The notes under the pieces: generated by a model
Databases searched by the model: none
What the model was told of the DNA's origin: nothing
Seen by the model: only the letters and a program-made list of their open reading frames with translations
DNA from: Dysgonomonas sp.
Lineage (GTDB): Bacteria > Bacteroidota > Bacteroidia > Bacteroidales > Dysgonomonadaceae
DNA: 20,064 bases
NCBI GenBank assembly: GCA_030151105.1
Contig: JASLEN010000304.1
Location: 1 to 20,064 of the forward strand
Direction of reading: 5' to 3'
Part shown: positions 1 to 8,901 of the stretch, piece after piece
How positions within the stretch are numbered: the stretch's first letter is position 1
Layout: every line of letters begins with the position of its first letter
Position numbers and translations under genes: made by a program

Positions 1-34
1 GACAGATAAAAGAGAAAACAATCTCACTTATAAC

Positions 35-72
35 AAAAAAAAGTAATATCTACAATCTGTAAATATTACTTT
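35..72 (-). terminator. Rho-independent terminator of the deoR-type gene
   Basis: A perfect 10-bp inverted repeat (arms 40-49 and 63-72, loop 13 nt) lies just past the stop codon of the minus-strand regulator. Read on the minus strand, the hairpin is followed by eight T residues (complement of the A run at 35-42). Stem plus T tract is the classical intrinsic terminator. Confidence 0.8.
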
Positions 73-99
73 GAATCTTATTCAATACTAAGAAAGATG

Positions 100-864
100 C
101 TATACCAATGTCACTTCTATGCCTTTTTCTCTGATAGCCTCTATTACTTCGGCAGGAGCATTTGTATCTGTAATAATATGATCAATATCTTCTAAATCAC
201 AGATTTTACAAAATCCTGAAGTTGCAAACTTAGAGGAATCAGTCAGCACAATAACTTCTTTAGAGGCTTTTATCATCATTGTATTCAGATATGCCTCATT
301 CATATCACTGGTTGTCAATCCTGATTCTGGGTCTAAACCATCAACTCCTAGAAACAACTTATTGAAGGATAAATGCTTCAACATGTTATCTGTAAAGTTT
401 CCAACTACCGACACTGAATTTTTACGAATAACACCGCCCAATTGAATAACCTCAACATTAGGATAATAGCAAAGCGACAAAGAAACCTTTACGGATGCTG
501 TGGTGACAGTAAGAGGAATATCATTGCTTATTTCTCCTGCAAAGTTGAGCAGAGTGGTTCCAGATGCTATAATGATCTTATCATTAGGCTCTATCAGCTT
601 TACAGCAGCCTTAGCAATCCTACTCTTCTCTTCTTTATATAGCTTTTCTTTTTCGTCAATATGCTTATCTATAGTCAAGGTATTGATATGGCTAGCACTA
701 CCATGGGTACGATAAAGAAGTTTTTTATTCTCTAGACGTTTTAAGTCTTTTCGAATTGTTACTTCAGAAACTCCTAACATTTCGCTTAGCTCTTTTACCT
801 TCACATATCCTTTTGACTTAATCAACTCTAGGATAGCATTGTGTCTTTCGGCTATTGTTTTCAT
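100..864 (-). CDS. DeoR/GlpR-family transcriptional regulator
   Basis: The 254-residue protein has the two-part DeoR layout and usual family length. Residues about 5-58 form the winged helix-turn-helix, with the VKVKELSEMLGVSEVTIRKDL core and the following RTHGSA segment. Residues about 75-235 form the DeoR C-terminal sensor domain, recognisable from IASGTTLLNFA, the GGVIRKNSVSVVG segment and VLTDSSKF. Family members usually repress sugar catabolic genes and are released by a phosphorylated sugar. The gene points away from the sigma/FecR/SusCD locus, with 400 bp between the start codons, so its target may lie to the left, outside this window, or be the divergent locus. The upstream ATG two codons earlier is immediately out of frame, so the 864 start is preferred. 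The effector cannot be read from sequence. Confidence 0.92.
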   Translation of the reverse strand: MKTIAERHNAILELIKSKGYVKVKELSEMLGVSEVTIRKDLKRLENKKLLYRTHGSASHINTLTIDKHIDEKEKLYKEEKSRIAKAAVKLIEPNDKIIIASGTTLLNFAGEISNDIPLTVTTASVKVSLSLCYYPNVEVIQLGGVIRKNSVSVVGNFTDNMLKHLSFNKLFLGVDGLDPESGLTTSDMNEAYLNTMMIKASKEVIVLTDSSKFATSGFCKICDLEDIDHIITDTNAPAEVIEAIREKGIEVTLV

Positions 865-899
865 ATCATTTTGTACTAATTTCTAAATAACGAAATCAT

Positions 900-920
900 G
901 TTTCATTCGAAACAAATATA
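900..920 (-). promoter_or_regulatory. Candidate deoR-type promoter and small operator-like inverted repeat
   Basis: On the minus strand, 920-913 reads TATATTTG, a full match to the Bacteroidales -7 consensus TAnnTTTG. The only -33 candidate is a one-mismatch TTAG 21 nt upstream. Directly downstream, GTTTC-N4-GAAAC (900-913) is a perfect 5-bp inverted repeat overlapping the expected start of transcription, a fitting place for autoregulation. Both calls rest on motif matching only. Confidence 0.35.
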
Positions 921-1118
921 AGCCTTTTTTATTATGTTCTACTAACTCCTATATCAAGATTAACCAATTTGTAACAAACCACTCTCAACCTTTGCTGAGA
1001 AAATCGAACCAGCATCTCTTGTTTTATAAAATACTGTTAGAACCAGTCATCTAATCTTTTTATTTTCAGACTTTTTAAGGATTAAGTAATAGTGGAATAG
1101 AGTTATAAAACTTTACCC

Positions 1119-1126
1119 TAAGTTTG
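1119..1126 (+). promoter_or_regulatory. Candidate -7 box upstream of the ECF sigma gene
   Basis: TAAGTTTG matches TAnnTTTG exactly and would place transcription start near 1132, giving a leader of about 130 nt. I find no TTTG at the expected -33 distance, so this may be a weak or activator-dependent promoter, or a chance match. Confidence 0.28.
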
Positions 1127-1264
1127 CTGTTATACTATTAGAAGCTAATACTAAGTAGAATAATAGATGTATTATATTTTATTTAAATCCTTATCGAGAA
1201 TCAAATTAATTCTTACATTAGGCGACATTAACAATTACTATTAAAAAACATCAACAAAAATATA

Positions 1265-1846
1265 ATGGAGGTAAAAGAAAATAAGATCGAAATAAATGAG
1301 GATCTATTGAAACAACTATTTGACCTCTATACTGATTCATTGACCCAATTTCTGTCTTACTATACTAGAAATCAACACCAGATAGAGGATGTGATTCAAG
1401 ATATTTTTATTCGACTATGGGAAAATAGGGATGAACTAAATATCTTTTATCTCAAAACCTACTTATTCAAGTCTGCTCGAAATCTAATGCTCAACAGATT
1501 AAGAGACGAGAGCAATAGAAATAAATTGCTTGAACAATGGGCTAGTGAACTAATTGAAGAAAGTACAGCAAACGATTGTATCAATATGCAAGAGTTTGAG
1601 GTACTATATAAAGAAGCAGTCGATAAGCTCCCGACCAAATGTAAAGATATCTACAAGTTGAGCAGAGAAGAGAGACTATCCTATAAAGAAATAGCACTAC
1701 GTCATACTATTTCTGAAAAAACTGTGGAAAATCAGATGTCAATAGCCTTGAAAAGGATAAAAGATTTTCTCCTCAAAAACTACAGCCAAAAATCTGTTAT
1801 CTATATCATTAGCATATCGTACATGCTAAACAGAATGATGTATTAA
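1265..1846 (+). CDS. ECF-type RNA polymerase sigma factor
   Basis: This 193-residue protein has sigma region 2 at about 14-82 (including IEDVIQDIFIRLWENRDEL and the YLFKSARNLMLNRLRDE segment) and region 4 at about 114-168 (KLPTKCKDIYKLSREE, then the helix-turn-helix SYKEIALRHTISEKTVENQM). There is no region 1 or 3, as expected for ECF sigma factors. The last 17 residues are unusually hydrophobic (VIYIISISYML). The fecR gene follows 80 bp downstream and an STN-domain SusC follows that. This is the standard Bacteroidota trans-envelope switch in which substrate binding at the outer membrane relieves the anti-sigma factor and the sigma factor transcribes the locus. The start is ATGGAGG; the sequence before it is A-rich, with no Shine-Dalgarno motif, which is usual here. 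Confidence 0.95.
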   Translation: MEVKENKIEINEDLLKQLFDLYTDSLTQFLSYYTRNQHQIEDVIQDIFIRLWENRDELNIFYLKTYLFKSARNLMLNRLRDESNRNKLLEQWASELIEESTANDCINMQEFEVLYKEAVDKLPTKCKDIYKLSREERLSYKEIALRHTISEKTVENQMSIALKRIKDFLLKNYSQKSVIYIISISYMLNRMMY

Positions 1847-1868
1847 AACATTAAACACAAATATTCTC

Positions 1869-1888
1869 AAAATCCTTTAGGGGTTTTT
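1869..1888 (+). promoter_or_regulatory. Small hairpin in the sigma-fecR spacer
   Basis: AAAATCC and GGGTTTT (1869-1875, 1881-1887) can pair over 7 bp with one G-U pair and a 5-nt loop, followed by one further T. It sits between the sigma and anti-sigma genes and could act as a weak attenuator that lowers fecR expression. I infer this from base pairing only. Confidence 0.3.
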
Positions 1889-1926
1889 CATCACTTGCGG
1901 GTCTATTAGATAAATAGAAGAGAAGA

Positions 1927-2937
1927 ATGATGAAAGAACCTGAAATACCATATGAACTAATAGCTTCTTATTTAAGAAACGAAATTTCGGCCGCAGACAA
2001 ATTGTGGCTTGAGAATTGGATAGCTGAATCTACTCTAAATAAATCAACGTTTAACGATTTGAGAGAAGAGTGGAAATATATTGGAGAAAAAGATGCTGTC
2101 CTCATAGATAAGAATAAGATATGGAATGCAATCAACAGGCACATTCTTCGTCATCCATCTGCACGCAACAACACTATTATTAATAAACGCCTTGTCATCA
2201 AAGTGGCAAGTGTAGCAGCATCAATAGCCCTTTTGTTTGGTGCAGCAACAAGTTTATTAGTAAAAAATTCAATTGATAATATACAGAGAGAAAAAGCTGT
2301 AACAACAGTGGAGACACCTACTGGACAAAAAATGCTAATGACTCTGCCAGATCAGACTAAAGTGTGGCTCAATTCAGGCTCCATCTTATCCTATACAGAA
2401 AATTTCAATAAAGAAGATAGAGAAATATCACTTGAGGGAGAAGCATATTTTGATGTTACACATAATACGAATAAAGAATTTATAGTGAAAACGTCTTCTG
2501 TCAATATAGTTGTCAAGGGCACTAGCTTCGACGTATCTGCCTATTGTGAAGATCCATACATAAGCGTCTCACTAGTAGAAGGTAGTGTTAATGTAACAGA
2601 TGTGAGAAATAACTTCCTAATGGCATTATCTCCTAATGAGAATGTGCGCATCAATAAGAACAACCTTCAATTTGTGCATACAAAAAATATTAAAGATGCT
2701 TTCCCTCTATGGACTAAAGAGCAACTTGTGTTCTACAACGTAGATTTATTTGAGTTGACACGCAAAATAGAAAGATGGTATGGTGTAGAAATTAAACTCA
2801 TAGATCCTGTTATCAGCCAAAAATATACGTTCTCTGTAAAAACAGAATCCATAAGAGAACTCCTAGAACTATTTAATAAAATAACACCAATAGAATATAC
2901 CATAAATGGAAAGGAGGTGACCATAAGATGTAAATAG
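1927..2937 (+). CDS. FecR-family anti-sigma factor
   Basis: The 336-residue protein has the full FecR plan. A cytoplasmic N-terminal helical segment (about 1-85, sigma-binding) is followed by one membrane span at about 89-112 (VIKVASVAASIALLFGAATS). The periplasmic FecR domain lies at about 125-225, with the PTGQKMLMTLPDQTKVWLNSG block and the EGEAYFDV block. A C-terminal DUF4974-type domain lies at about 265-335 (FYNVDLFELTRKIERWYGVEI). In this family the periplasmic part contacts the STN domain of the partner SusC, encoded next here, and the N-terminus holds the cognate sigma factor. ATG codons at 1927 and 1930 are both possible starts; the purine-rich AGAAGAGAAGA lies directly before them. 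Confidence 0.95.
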   Translation: MMKEPEIPYELIASYLRNEISAADKLWLENWIAESTLNKSTFNDLREEWKYIGEKDAVLIDKNKIWNAINRHILRHPSARNNTIINKRLVIKVASVAASIALLFGAATSLLVKNSIDNIQREKAVTTVETPTGQKMLMTLPDQTKVWLNSGSILSYTENFNKEDREISLEGEAYFDVTHNTNKEFIVKTSSVNIVVKGTSFDVSAYCEDPYISVSLVEGSVNVTDVRNNFLMALSPNENVRINKNNLQFVHTKNIKDAFPLWTKEQLVFYNVDLFELTRKIERWYGVEIKLIDPVISQKYTFSVKTESIRELLELFNKITPIEYTINGKEVTIRCK

Positions 2938-3019
2938 AAGACTATGCGCTAGTGCCTATTGACACAGGGCACAGCCACTACATATTAACCTAAAGCTAAA
3001 AACAATTAATACTATAATT

Positions 3020-6000
3020 ATGCTAAAAAAAACACATTTTTTTTGCTTGGTGCTCATTTTATTTGCATTCCAAGCAATGGCTCAGAGTAGTCAAACGGCT
3101 AGCATACAATTAGCTAATACAACGCTCAAAGAGTTTTTTAAAGAAGTAGAAACTAAATTTGGCTATTCATTCATGTACAGCAATGTGGATATAGATGATA
3201 GTAAGACAATATCTATATCTACTAAATCAAACAACATCAACGACATTCTCGATGAAGCCTTCAAGAGTCAATCTATCAACTACGAAGTTACTGCAAACAA
3301 TAAGGTTGTATTAAAGAAAGCCTCTAATAATTCTATTGCTCAAAATCAACCAACCAGAAAGATAAAAGGAGTAGTAAAAGACAATCTTGGAGACCCTATA
3401 ATAGGAGCAGCAGTAATGCTGAAAGGGACTAAGATAGGAACGACTACAGATATAGATGGAGGGTTTACAATAGATGTAAATAATACTACAGACGTACTTA
3501 CATTTCAATATCTAGGGTTTCATTCTCAAGAACTAAAAGTGGGTAATTCTTCTTTTGTAGAAATCCAACTCAAAGAGTCTGATCTAGCACTAGAGGAGGT
3601 TGTCGTTATTGGATATGGAACACTCAAGAAAAAAGATTTGACAGCTGCTATATCGTCTGTCGAATCTGATAAAATAGCAACTAAAGCAGCAACTAATCCT
3701 GCCGAAGCCCTACAAGGAGTAGTTTCGGGTGTAAATGTACTCAAAGCCAATGGACTGGCAGGTGCTGAGGTAAGCGTTAAAATTAGAGGTATAAATACTT
3801 TTGGAAGTAATGAACCACTATATATCATTGATGGCTTTTATGGAGACATCAACAACCTCAACCCTAACGACATTGAGTCAATAGACATTCTAAAAGATGG
3901 AGCAGCATCTGCCATTTATGGTTCAATAGCCGCCAATGGAGTAATTATTGTAACAACCAAAAGTGGAAAAGAAGGAAAGATAGTTGTGGATATCAACTCC
4001 TATGCTAGTATGAGAAAAATAGCAAATCAACTGGAATTCCTTGACTCAGATGGATACCTGTCTGTACACAGACAAATGTATGAGAATGCAAATAAGGATC
4101 TACCTAGCTATGTAACACAACCTTCTCTTAAACCTGGAGAAGCTCCATACAATACCAATTGGCAGGATGAGGTATTCCGTACAGGAGTTTCGCTCAATCA
4201 AAGTGTATCAATACGAGGAGGACTTAAGGACACTAAGTTTGCTCTATCTGGAAATATCACTGATGATAAAGGTATTCTTATCAACAATGACTTCATCAAG
4301 CAAAATGTGAGAACCAAAATAAGCACCAAAAAGAATATCTTTTCTATTGATGCTAACCTAGGTTATAGAGCGAGCAAACAAACAGATTCCAATATCATAT
4401 TGATGGATACCTATATGATTTCTCCACTCATCCCTGTATATAACGAAGATGCAGAAGGAGGTTATGGACTAACATCTCTGTGGAGCGATATGCCAAGTAA
4501 TATCAATCCCATTGCCAATACAGAGAACAGAACTGGATGGCAAAAGAGGCAACACTTTGATGGTAATTTTGCTGTAGGAGTAGATATCATTGAGGGACTT
4601 AACTTTAGAACGAGTTATGGTTATAGAGGAAATAACTATCAAACCTATCAGCACGCCCGCAAATTTGTTGCTGATCCAAAATCACCAGTAGAGTTCCCTT
4701 TTTATAGCGAAGCTAGAGGTTTCTGGGAAGAGCAAACATTTGATAATGTGTTGTCATACAACAAAGATATCAATGGACACAGCTTCAACCTAATGGTAGG
4801 TACATCTATGAACAAGGAGCAGTCTTCATGGAACACAGTAGCCGTAGAAGGTAAGAAAACGGTTTATTCTGTTGAAAATGGAGCTCTGAAGTTTTCAGAT
4901 GAACCTGCTGGATTTCCTAACCAAGACTTTATGACTATCAATGCTGGTCGTGGAGGAACATTCTCTGGCACAGGATCAAAATATAAATACAATAGAATGT
5001 CTTATTTCGGACGTGTCAATTACACATTTGGATCACGCTATTTATTCCAATTCTCAATTCGTCGTGACGGTTCGTCTAAGTTTGGAGCTGATAGTAGATG
5101 GGGAACATTCCCGTCATTTGCTGCAGGATGGCGTATCAATGAAGAAGCATTCTTCCCAAAAGTGGATGCTATTTCTAACTTGAAACTAAGAGCTAGTTGG
5201 GGGAAACTAGGTAACGAGGTATTACTAGGCAATTATGATTCTCATGCTCGCATCAGCACATCTAATAACAATTGGCTAGGCAGTGTTCAAGGAGCAGGAA
5301 GCAACCCTTGGTTAGGTTCTATTGCGTCAGGTCTTGAAAATAGAGATTTGAAGTGGGAAACCACAGAATCTATCAACGTAGGATTTGATTTCGGATTCTT
5401 CAACAATAAATTAAATGGAGCAATCAATTACTACAGCAACACCACTCATAATCTACTTATTCAAAAACCTCTTGCACCTTCTGCAGGTTTGGCTACACCA
5501 ATATTGAACGTAGGGAAGGTGAAAAACAATGGAGTTGAGTTTGATATAAACTATGCAGACAAAGCTGGCGAAGTAGGATATAATGTAGGAATGAACCTCT
5601 CATATCTTAAAAATGAAGTGACAAAAATGGCAGATGCTACTCAGTTCTATCAGGGATCAGGGCTAAATCGTGGAGATGCTCACTTTGTCAACAGAACCCA
5701 ACAAGGTCAACCTGTGGGAGCATTTTTCCTATACAAGACTGATGGCATCTTCCAATCAGATGCAGAAGTTCAAGCTCACAAAAATGAGAAAGGAGAACTA
5801 CTTCAACCTAATGCTGCACCTGGAGACATTCGTTTCAAGGATGTAAATGGCGATGGGGCTATTGATGACAATGATAAAGTATTTATGGGCTCAGGTATGC
5901 CTAAGGTAGAAGTTAATGTGAATTTGGGAGCAACATTCAAAGGCTTTGACTTTTCTGCAATCATTGGTAGTGGATGGGGACATAAACTATATAATGGAAA

Positions 6001-6391
6001 CAGATACTTCTTTGAAGGAATGGCAAGTGGTTCAAACTTCTTGACAACAACACTAGATGCTTGGAGACCTGACAATACAGGTACAAGCATGCCACGAGCT
6101 ATCTTAGGTGACCCAAATAGCAATCAAAGAGAGTCAGACAGATTCTTAGAGAAAGGTGACTTCATCCGTCTAAGACAGGTACAACTAGGATATACGCTAC
6201 CAGCAAATGTGCTGAAAATGATAAGAACCGAAAATCTGAGATTCTATATCAGCGGAGAAAATCTATGGACATGGACAAAGTACAATGGTACAGATCCTGA
6301 ATTTGCAACCACTATTCTGAATACTGGACTAGACAGATTTGTATTCCCATTCACTCGCTCTTACACATTTGGAATGCAACTTACATTTTAA
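3020..6391 (+). CDS. SusC/RagA-family TonB-dependent transporter with STN signalling domain
   Basis: This outer-membrane importer has 1123 residues, within the usual SusC range. In order: signal peptide 1-22 (cleavage after AMAQ), STN/FecR-interacting domain about 28-98, carboxypeptidase-D-like domain about 113-185 (IKGVVKDNLGDPIIGAAV), TonB-box-like LEEVVVIGYGT at 191-201, plug with VSVKIRGINTFGSNEPLYIIDG and GAASAIYG, then the beta-barrel ending in an aromatic residue (FGMQLTF). The STN domain is absent from simple SusC transporters and marks those that also signal through FecR and an ECF sigma factor, which are encoded just upstream. The 82-bp gap before it contains a weak 5-bp hairpin (GTGCC/GGCAC) and could hold a separate sigma-dependent promoter. 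susD follows after 18 bp. Confidence 0.97.
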   Translation: MLKKTHFFCLVLILFAFQAMAQSSQTASIQLANTTLKEFFKEVETKFGYSFMYSNVDIDDSKTISISTKSNNINDILDEAFKSQSINYEVTANNKVVLKKASNNSIAQNQPTRKIKGVVKDNLGDPIIGAAVMLKGTKIGTTTDIDGGFTIDVNNTTDVLTFQYLGFHSQELKVGNSSFVEIQLKESDLALEEVVVIGYGTLKKKDLTAAISSVESDKIATKAATNPAEALQGVVSGVNVLKANGLAGAEVSVKIRGINTFGSNEPLYIIDGFYGDINNLNPNDIESIDILKDGAASAIYGSIAANGVIIVTTKSGKEGKIVVDINSYASMRKIANQLEFLDSDGYLSVHRQMYENANKDLPSYVTQPSLKPGEAPYNTNWQDEVFRTGVSLNQSVSIRGGLKDTKFALSGNITDDKGILINNDFIKQNVRTKISTKKNIFSIDANLGYRASKQTDSNIILMDTYMISPLIPVYNEDAEGGYGLTSLWSDMPSNINPIANTENRTGWQKRQHFDGNFAVGVDIIEGLNFRTSYGYRGNNYQTYQHARKFVADPKSPVEFPFYSEARGFWEEQTFDNVLSYNKDINGHSFNLMVGTSMNKEQSSWNTVAVEGKKTVYSVENGALKFSDEPAGFPNQDFMTINAGRGGTFSGTGSKYKYNRMSYFGRVNYTFGSRYLFQFSIRRDGSSKFGADSRWGTFPSFAAGWRINEEAFFPKVDAISNLKLRASWGKLGNEVLLGNYDSHARISTSNNNWLGSVQGAGSNPWLGSIASGLENRDLKWETTESINVGFDFGFFNNKLNGAINYYSNTTHNLLIQKPLAPSAGLATPILNVGKVKNNGVEFDINYADKAGEVGYNVGMNLSYLKNEVTKMADATQFYQGSGLNRGDAHFVNRTQQGQPVGAFFLYKTDGIFQSDAEVQAHKNEKGELLQPNAAPGDIRFKDVNGDGAIDDNDKVFMGSGMPKVEVNVNLGATFKGFDFSAIIGSGWGHKLYNGNRYFFEGMASGSNFLTTTLDAWRPDNTGTSMPRAILGDPNSNQRESDRFLEKGDFIRLRQVQLGYTLPANVLKMIRTENLRFYISGENLWTWTKYNGTDPEFATTILNTGLDRFVFPFTRSYTFGMQLTF

Positions 6392-6409
6392 CTAAAAAAG
6401 AACAGAACA

Positions 6410-7960
6410 ATGAAAAAATATATCAATATAATAGTAGCAGCTTCGCTTCTGATATTTTCAGCTTGTTCCGACTTGTTGGATCAAGCATCTCCAGACGAGC
6501 AAACATCTGCCAACTTCTGGATCAATACCGAAGCAGCAGAGTCTGCGCTAGCTACAGCATATTCGCAACTAGAAAGTAGTAACGACCAGTATGTTTTTGG
6601 AGAAGTAAGATATACAGTAGAACCTTTTAGAGAAGACATGATAAGCCCTGGGGCAGATGCCTACAACTATACTGATTGGATGCAGCTTGTTGAATTTACA
6701 TACAACAATGCCAACACTCAAGTTGTAGTTTATTGGGAAGATGCCTATCGTGGTATCATGCACTGCAATCAAGTAATTGAGAAAGTGCCTACCATCGAAA
6801 ATATGGATGCTAAATATAGAGATCAAATAGTTGCAGAAGCTACATTCCTGAGAGGATATTATCATCTGAAAATGCTTTTAAATTGGGAACGAATAATCTT
6901 ACGTAATAAGTATATTACCAGTGAGAAAGATATAGATCAAGAGGTTGCTCCACGAGTAGAGGGATGGGATTTTGTTATTCAAAACTTTATTGATGCTGAA
7001 AAGAATCTACCTCTTAAGCAAACAGCAGAGCGTCTAGGGCGTGCTACTAAAGGTGCTGCCTTTGCCTATCTTGGATATGCCTATCTAACGAGAGCGTATG
7101 AAGAACCAGCAAAAAAAGAAGAGTACTTGAAGAAGGCTGAAGAAGCATTTACCAAAGTAGAGGGCTATAAGCTAGTAGATAATATGTTGTCAATGTTTAA
7201 TGGGACAAATAAAAATAGCACTGAATCTATATTCGAAATTCAGTTTTCTGACAATACTGATGGTGGAGCATTCTATAAACATAGACTACATAAGTTTGTA
7301 GGCTGTAGCCAGCTCAATGGTTGGGCATGTATCAAACCTAGTTTAAGATTGCTACAAGAATTCAAAAAAGAAGGCAAGATTGCAACCACAGGGCGATACG
7401 ATACAAGAGCCTACAAAACAATCTATTTTGATGATGACTATTACAGAGACCCATCAACCGAAATGGTATATGGATACAACTTTGATAATATTTTCAAGCA
7501 GCCTGAATCAGGCAAAGTAGAATATGTAGAGTTTCGTAAATATCTGCCTGCGACTGTAGAAGACCTTAACAAGGGAACAAGTGCAATCAATGTGCCTCTA
7601 ATGCGATATGCAGATGTAAAGTTGATGCTTGCAGAAGTATATAACGAACAAAACAAGCCTGCATCAGCTATTCCTCTTATCAACGAGGTGCGAAAAAGAT
7701 CAGATATGCCTAATATGAAAGGTACATCACAAACTGAGGTGAGAGCACAAATAGAGCATGAACGTATTGTTGAGTTTGCTCTTGAGAATACACGTTTCTA
7801 CGATCTCAGAAGATGGGGAAAAACTAAAGAGGCACTTCAAGCTATTGGCAGAACAGGCTTTGATCCAGCTAAACACAACTTCTACCCTATTCCTCAACGA
7901 GAAATAAGCACCAATGCTGCACTTAGAGCTCAACTTGAGAGAGAAGGTACAGATAGATAA
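6410..7960 (+). CDS. SusD/RagB-family outer-membrane lipoprotein
   Basis: The 516-residue protein begins with a lipoprotein signal ending in the lipobox FSAC, so Cys19 is the likely lipidated residue. It is followed by the acidic SDLLDQASPDE stretch, compatible with surface display. The N-terminal half carries the SusD TPR-like helices (for example YWEDAYRGIMHCNQVIE and AEATFLRGYYHLKML). The C-terminal region has the typical PLMRYADVKLMLAEVYNE and RIVEFALENTRFYDLRRWGK blocks. SusD forms the lid of the adjacent SusC and helps capture substrate. No SusE/SusF-like surface glycan-binding protein follows; the next genes encode a membrane exporter, which is unusual. Confidence 0.97.
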   Translation: MKKYINIIVAASLLIFSACSDLLDQASPDEQTSANFWINTEAAESALATAYSQLESSNDQYVFGEVRYTVEPFREDMISPGADAYNYTDWMQLVEFTYNNANTQVVVYWEDAYRGIMHCNQVIEKVPTIENMDAKYRDQIVAEATFLRGYYHLKMLLNWERIILRNKYITSEKDIDQEVAPRVEGWDFVIQNFIDAEKNLPLKQTAERLGRATKGAAFAYLGYAYLTRAYEEPAKKEEYLKKAEEAFTKVEGYKLVDNMLSMFNGTNKNSTESIFEIQFSDNTDGGAFYKHRLHKFVGCSQLNGWACIKPSLRLLQEFKKEGKIATTGRYDTRAYKTIYFDDDYYRDPSTEMVYGYNFDNIFKQPESGKVEYVEFRKYLPATVEDLNKGTSAINVPLMRYADVKLMLAEVYNEQNKPASAIPLINEVRKRSDMPNMKGTSQTEVRAQIEHERIVEFALENTRFYDLRRWGKTKEALQAIGRTGFDPAKHNFYPIPQREISTNAALRAQLEREGTDR

Positions 7961-7980
7961 AAAAATTAGCAAAGCAAAAG

Positions 7981-8247
7981 ATGTTTATAGTCTTTGGAAT
8001 AATGATAACTGGTATAGTCGCAGGATATTTCCTGCGACGCATACCAAACATCTCCTACATTGGAAAACTGATAACAGGATTTATATTCCTCCTACTCTTT
8101 TTTCTTGGAATATCAGTAGGCAAAAATGAAATCATAATATCTAACCTCTCCACTATTGGATTGCAAGCGCTTATTATCACCTTAGCTGCTATTTTAGGAA
8201 GTGTTCTTCTTGCATGGCTAGTGTATAATCGCTTTTTCAATAAGTAA
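7981..8247 (+). CDS. LysO-type lysine exporter, N-terminal half
   Basis: This small 88-residue membrane protein has three predicted spans: about 1-18 (MFIVFGIMITGIVAGYFL), 30-46 (ITGFIFLLLFFLGISVG) and 58-82. Layout and sequence resemble the N-terminal part of E. coli LysO (YbjE, about 300 residues), which exports lysine and the toxic analogue thialysine. The C-terminal half is encoded by the next gene, 32 bp downstream, so the pair together matches the length of LysO. The gene begins 20 bp after susD stops, so it is in the same transcription unit. It is probably a naturally split, complete gene rather than debris, because each half has its own start and clean end. Confidence 0.8.
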   Translation: MFIVFGIMITGIVAGYFLRRIPNISYIGKLITGFIFLLLFFLGISVGKNEIIISNLSTIGLQALIITLAAILGSVLLAWLVYNRFFNK

Positions 8248-8279
8248 ACAGATATCATCTGAATAAAATAATTAATTGT

Positions 8280-8882
8280 ATGAAAGGTAGTCTTATCATA
8301 TTGGGATTCTTTGTGGTTGGTTGTATCACAGCCTACTTTAATATATTGCCAGACATAGTGCTTCAAAACGACTTTAGCATCTATATTCTATATGGTTTAA
8401 TGTTCTTAGTAGGACTCAATATTGGCTACGACAAAGAAACGATCAACACCCTAAAAAAAACAAAGCCCAAAATAGTGTTTGTACCTTTAGCTACGCTCGT
8501 AGGTACGCTACTAGGCTGTGCTATAATAAGTATAGCGATTCCTCAATATAGCGCTTTTGAGTGTATGGCTGTAGGATCTGGGTTTGGATACTATTCATTA
8601 TCAAGCATTTTCATCACCGAATATAAAGGAGCAGAACTAGGAACCATAGCTTTGGTCTCTAATATAATAAGAGAATTAGTAACTCTACTTTCTGCCCCTC
8701 TATTAGTTATGTACTTTGGAAAGCTTGCTCCTATCTCGGCAGGAGGAGCAACAACGATGGATACTACCCTACCCATTATTACTAAATATTCAGGCTCTGA
8801 GTTTGTACTCATTGCCATTTTTCATGGTATTACACTAGATCTATGTGTACCCTTTTTGGTCACCTTCTTTTGTTATCTATAA
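8280..8882 (+). CDS. LysO-type lysine exporter, C-terminal half (DUF340/Lys_export)
   Basis: The 200-residue, highly hydrophobic protein matches the C-terminal part of LysO. It shares MAVGSGFGYYSLSSIFITE, then an IIREL segment, then GGATTMDTTLP and the closing FHGITLDLCVPFLVTFF. These correspond to the GFGWYSLSGILLTE, LAREL, GATSMDFTLP and VHGFILSLLVPILIAFF segments I remember from E. coli LysO. The family exports lysine or related basic amino acids across the inner membrane. It is encoded between susD and the glycoside hydrolases, with 32 bp before it and 19 bp after it. An amino-acid exporter inside a sugar-utilisation operon suggests that breakdown of the imported substrate releases a lysine-like compound. 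That step is inference. Confidence 0.88.
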   Translation: MKGSLIILGFFVVGCITAYFNILPDIVLQNDFSIYILYGLMFLVGLNIGYDKETINTLKKTKPKIVFVPLATLVGTLLGCAIISIAIPQYSAFECMAVGSGFGYYSLSSIFITEYKGAELGTIALVSNIIRELVTLLSAPLLVMYFGKLAPISAGGATTMDTTLPIITKYSGSEFVLIAIFHGITLDLCVPFLVTFFCYL

Positions 8883-8901
8883 CTCTAAAAAATAAAATAG
8901 A

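Larger units (their letters stand above)
865..1264. other. 400-bp divergent intergenic region without a gene
   Basis: This stretch separates the deoR-type gene from the sigma factor gene. I see no coding region of useful length. It contains a candidate promoter on each strand (minus -7 box 913-920, plus -7 box 1119-1126) and otherwise low-complexity AT-rich sequence. Confidence 0.6.

Noticed and set aside
442..715. Two plus-strand frames opposite the DeoR-type gene
   Set aside because: They lie antisense to well-conserved DeoR domains and resemble no known protein.
3526..3828. Open frame of 100 residues on the minus strand inside susC
   Set aside because: Low-complexity Ser/Leu-rich product antisense to a conserved SusC coding region; a shadow frame, like the other minus-strand frames in 3311-6123.
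7914..8129. Plus-strand frame overlapping the end of susD and the first LysO half
   Set aside because: The LysO-type protein in the other frame has clear membrane spans and family similarity; this frame has none.
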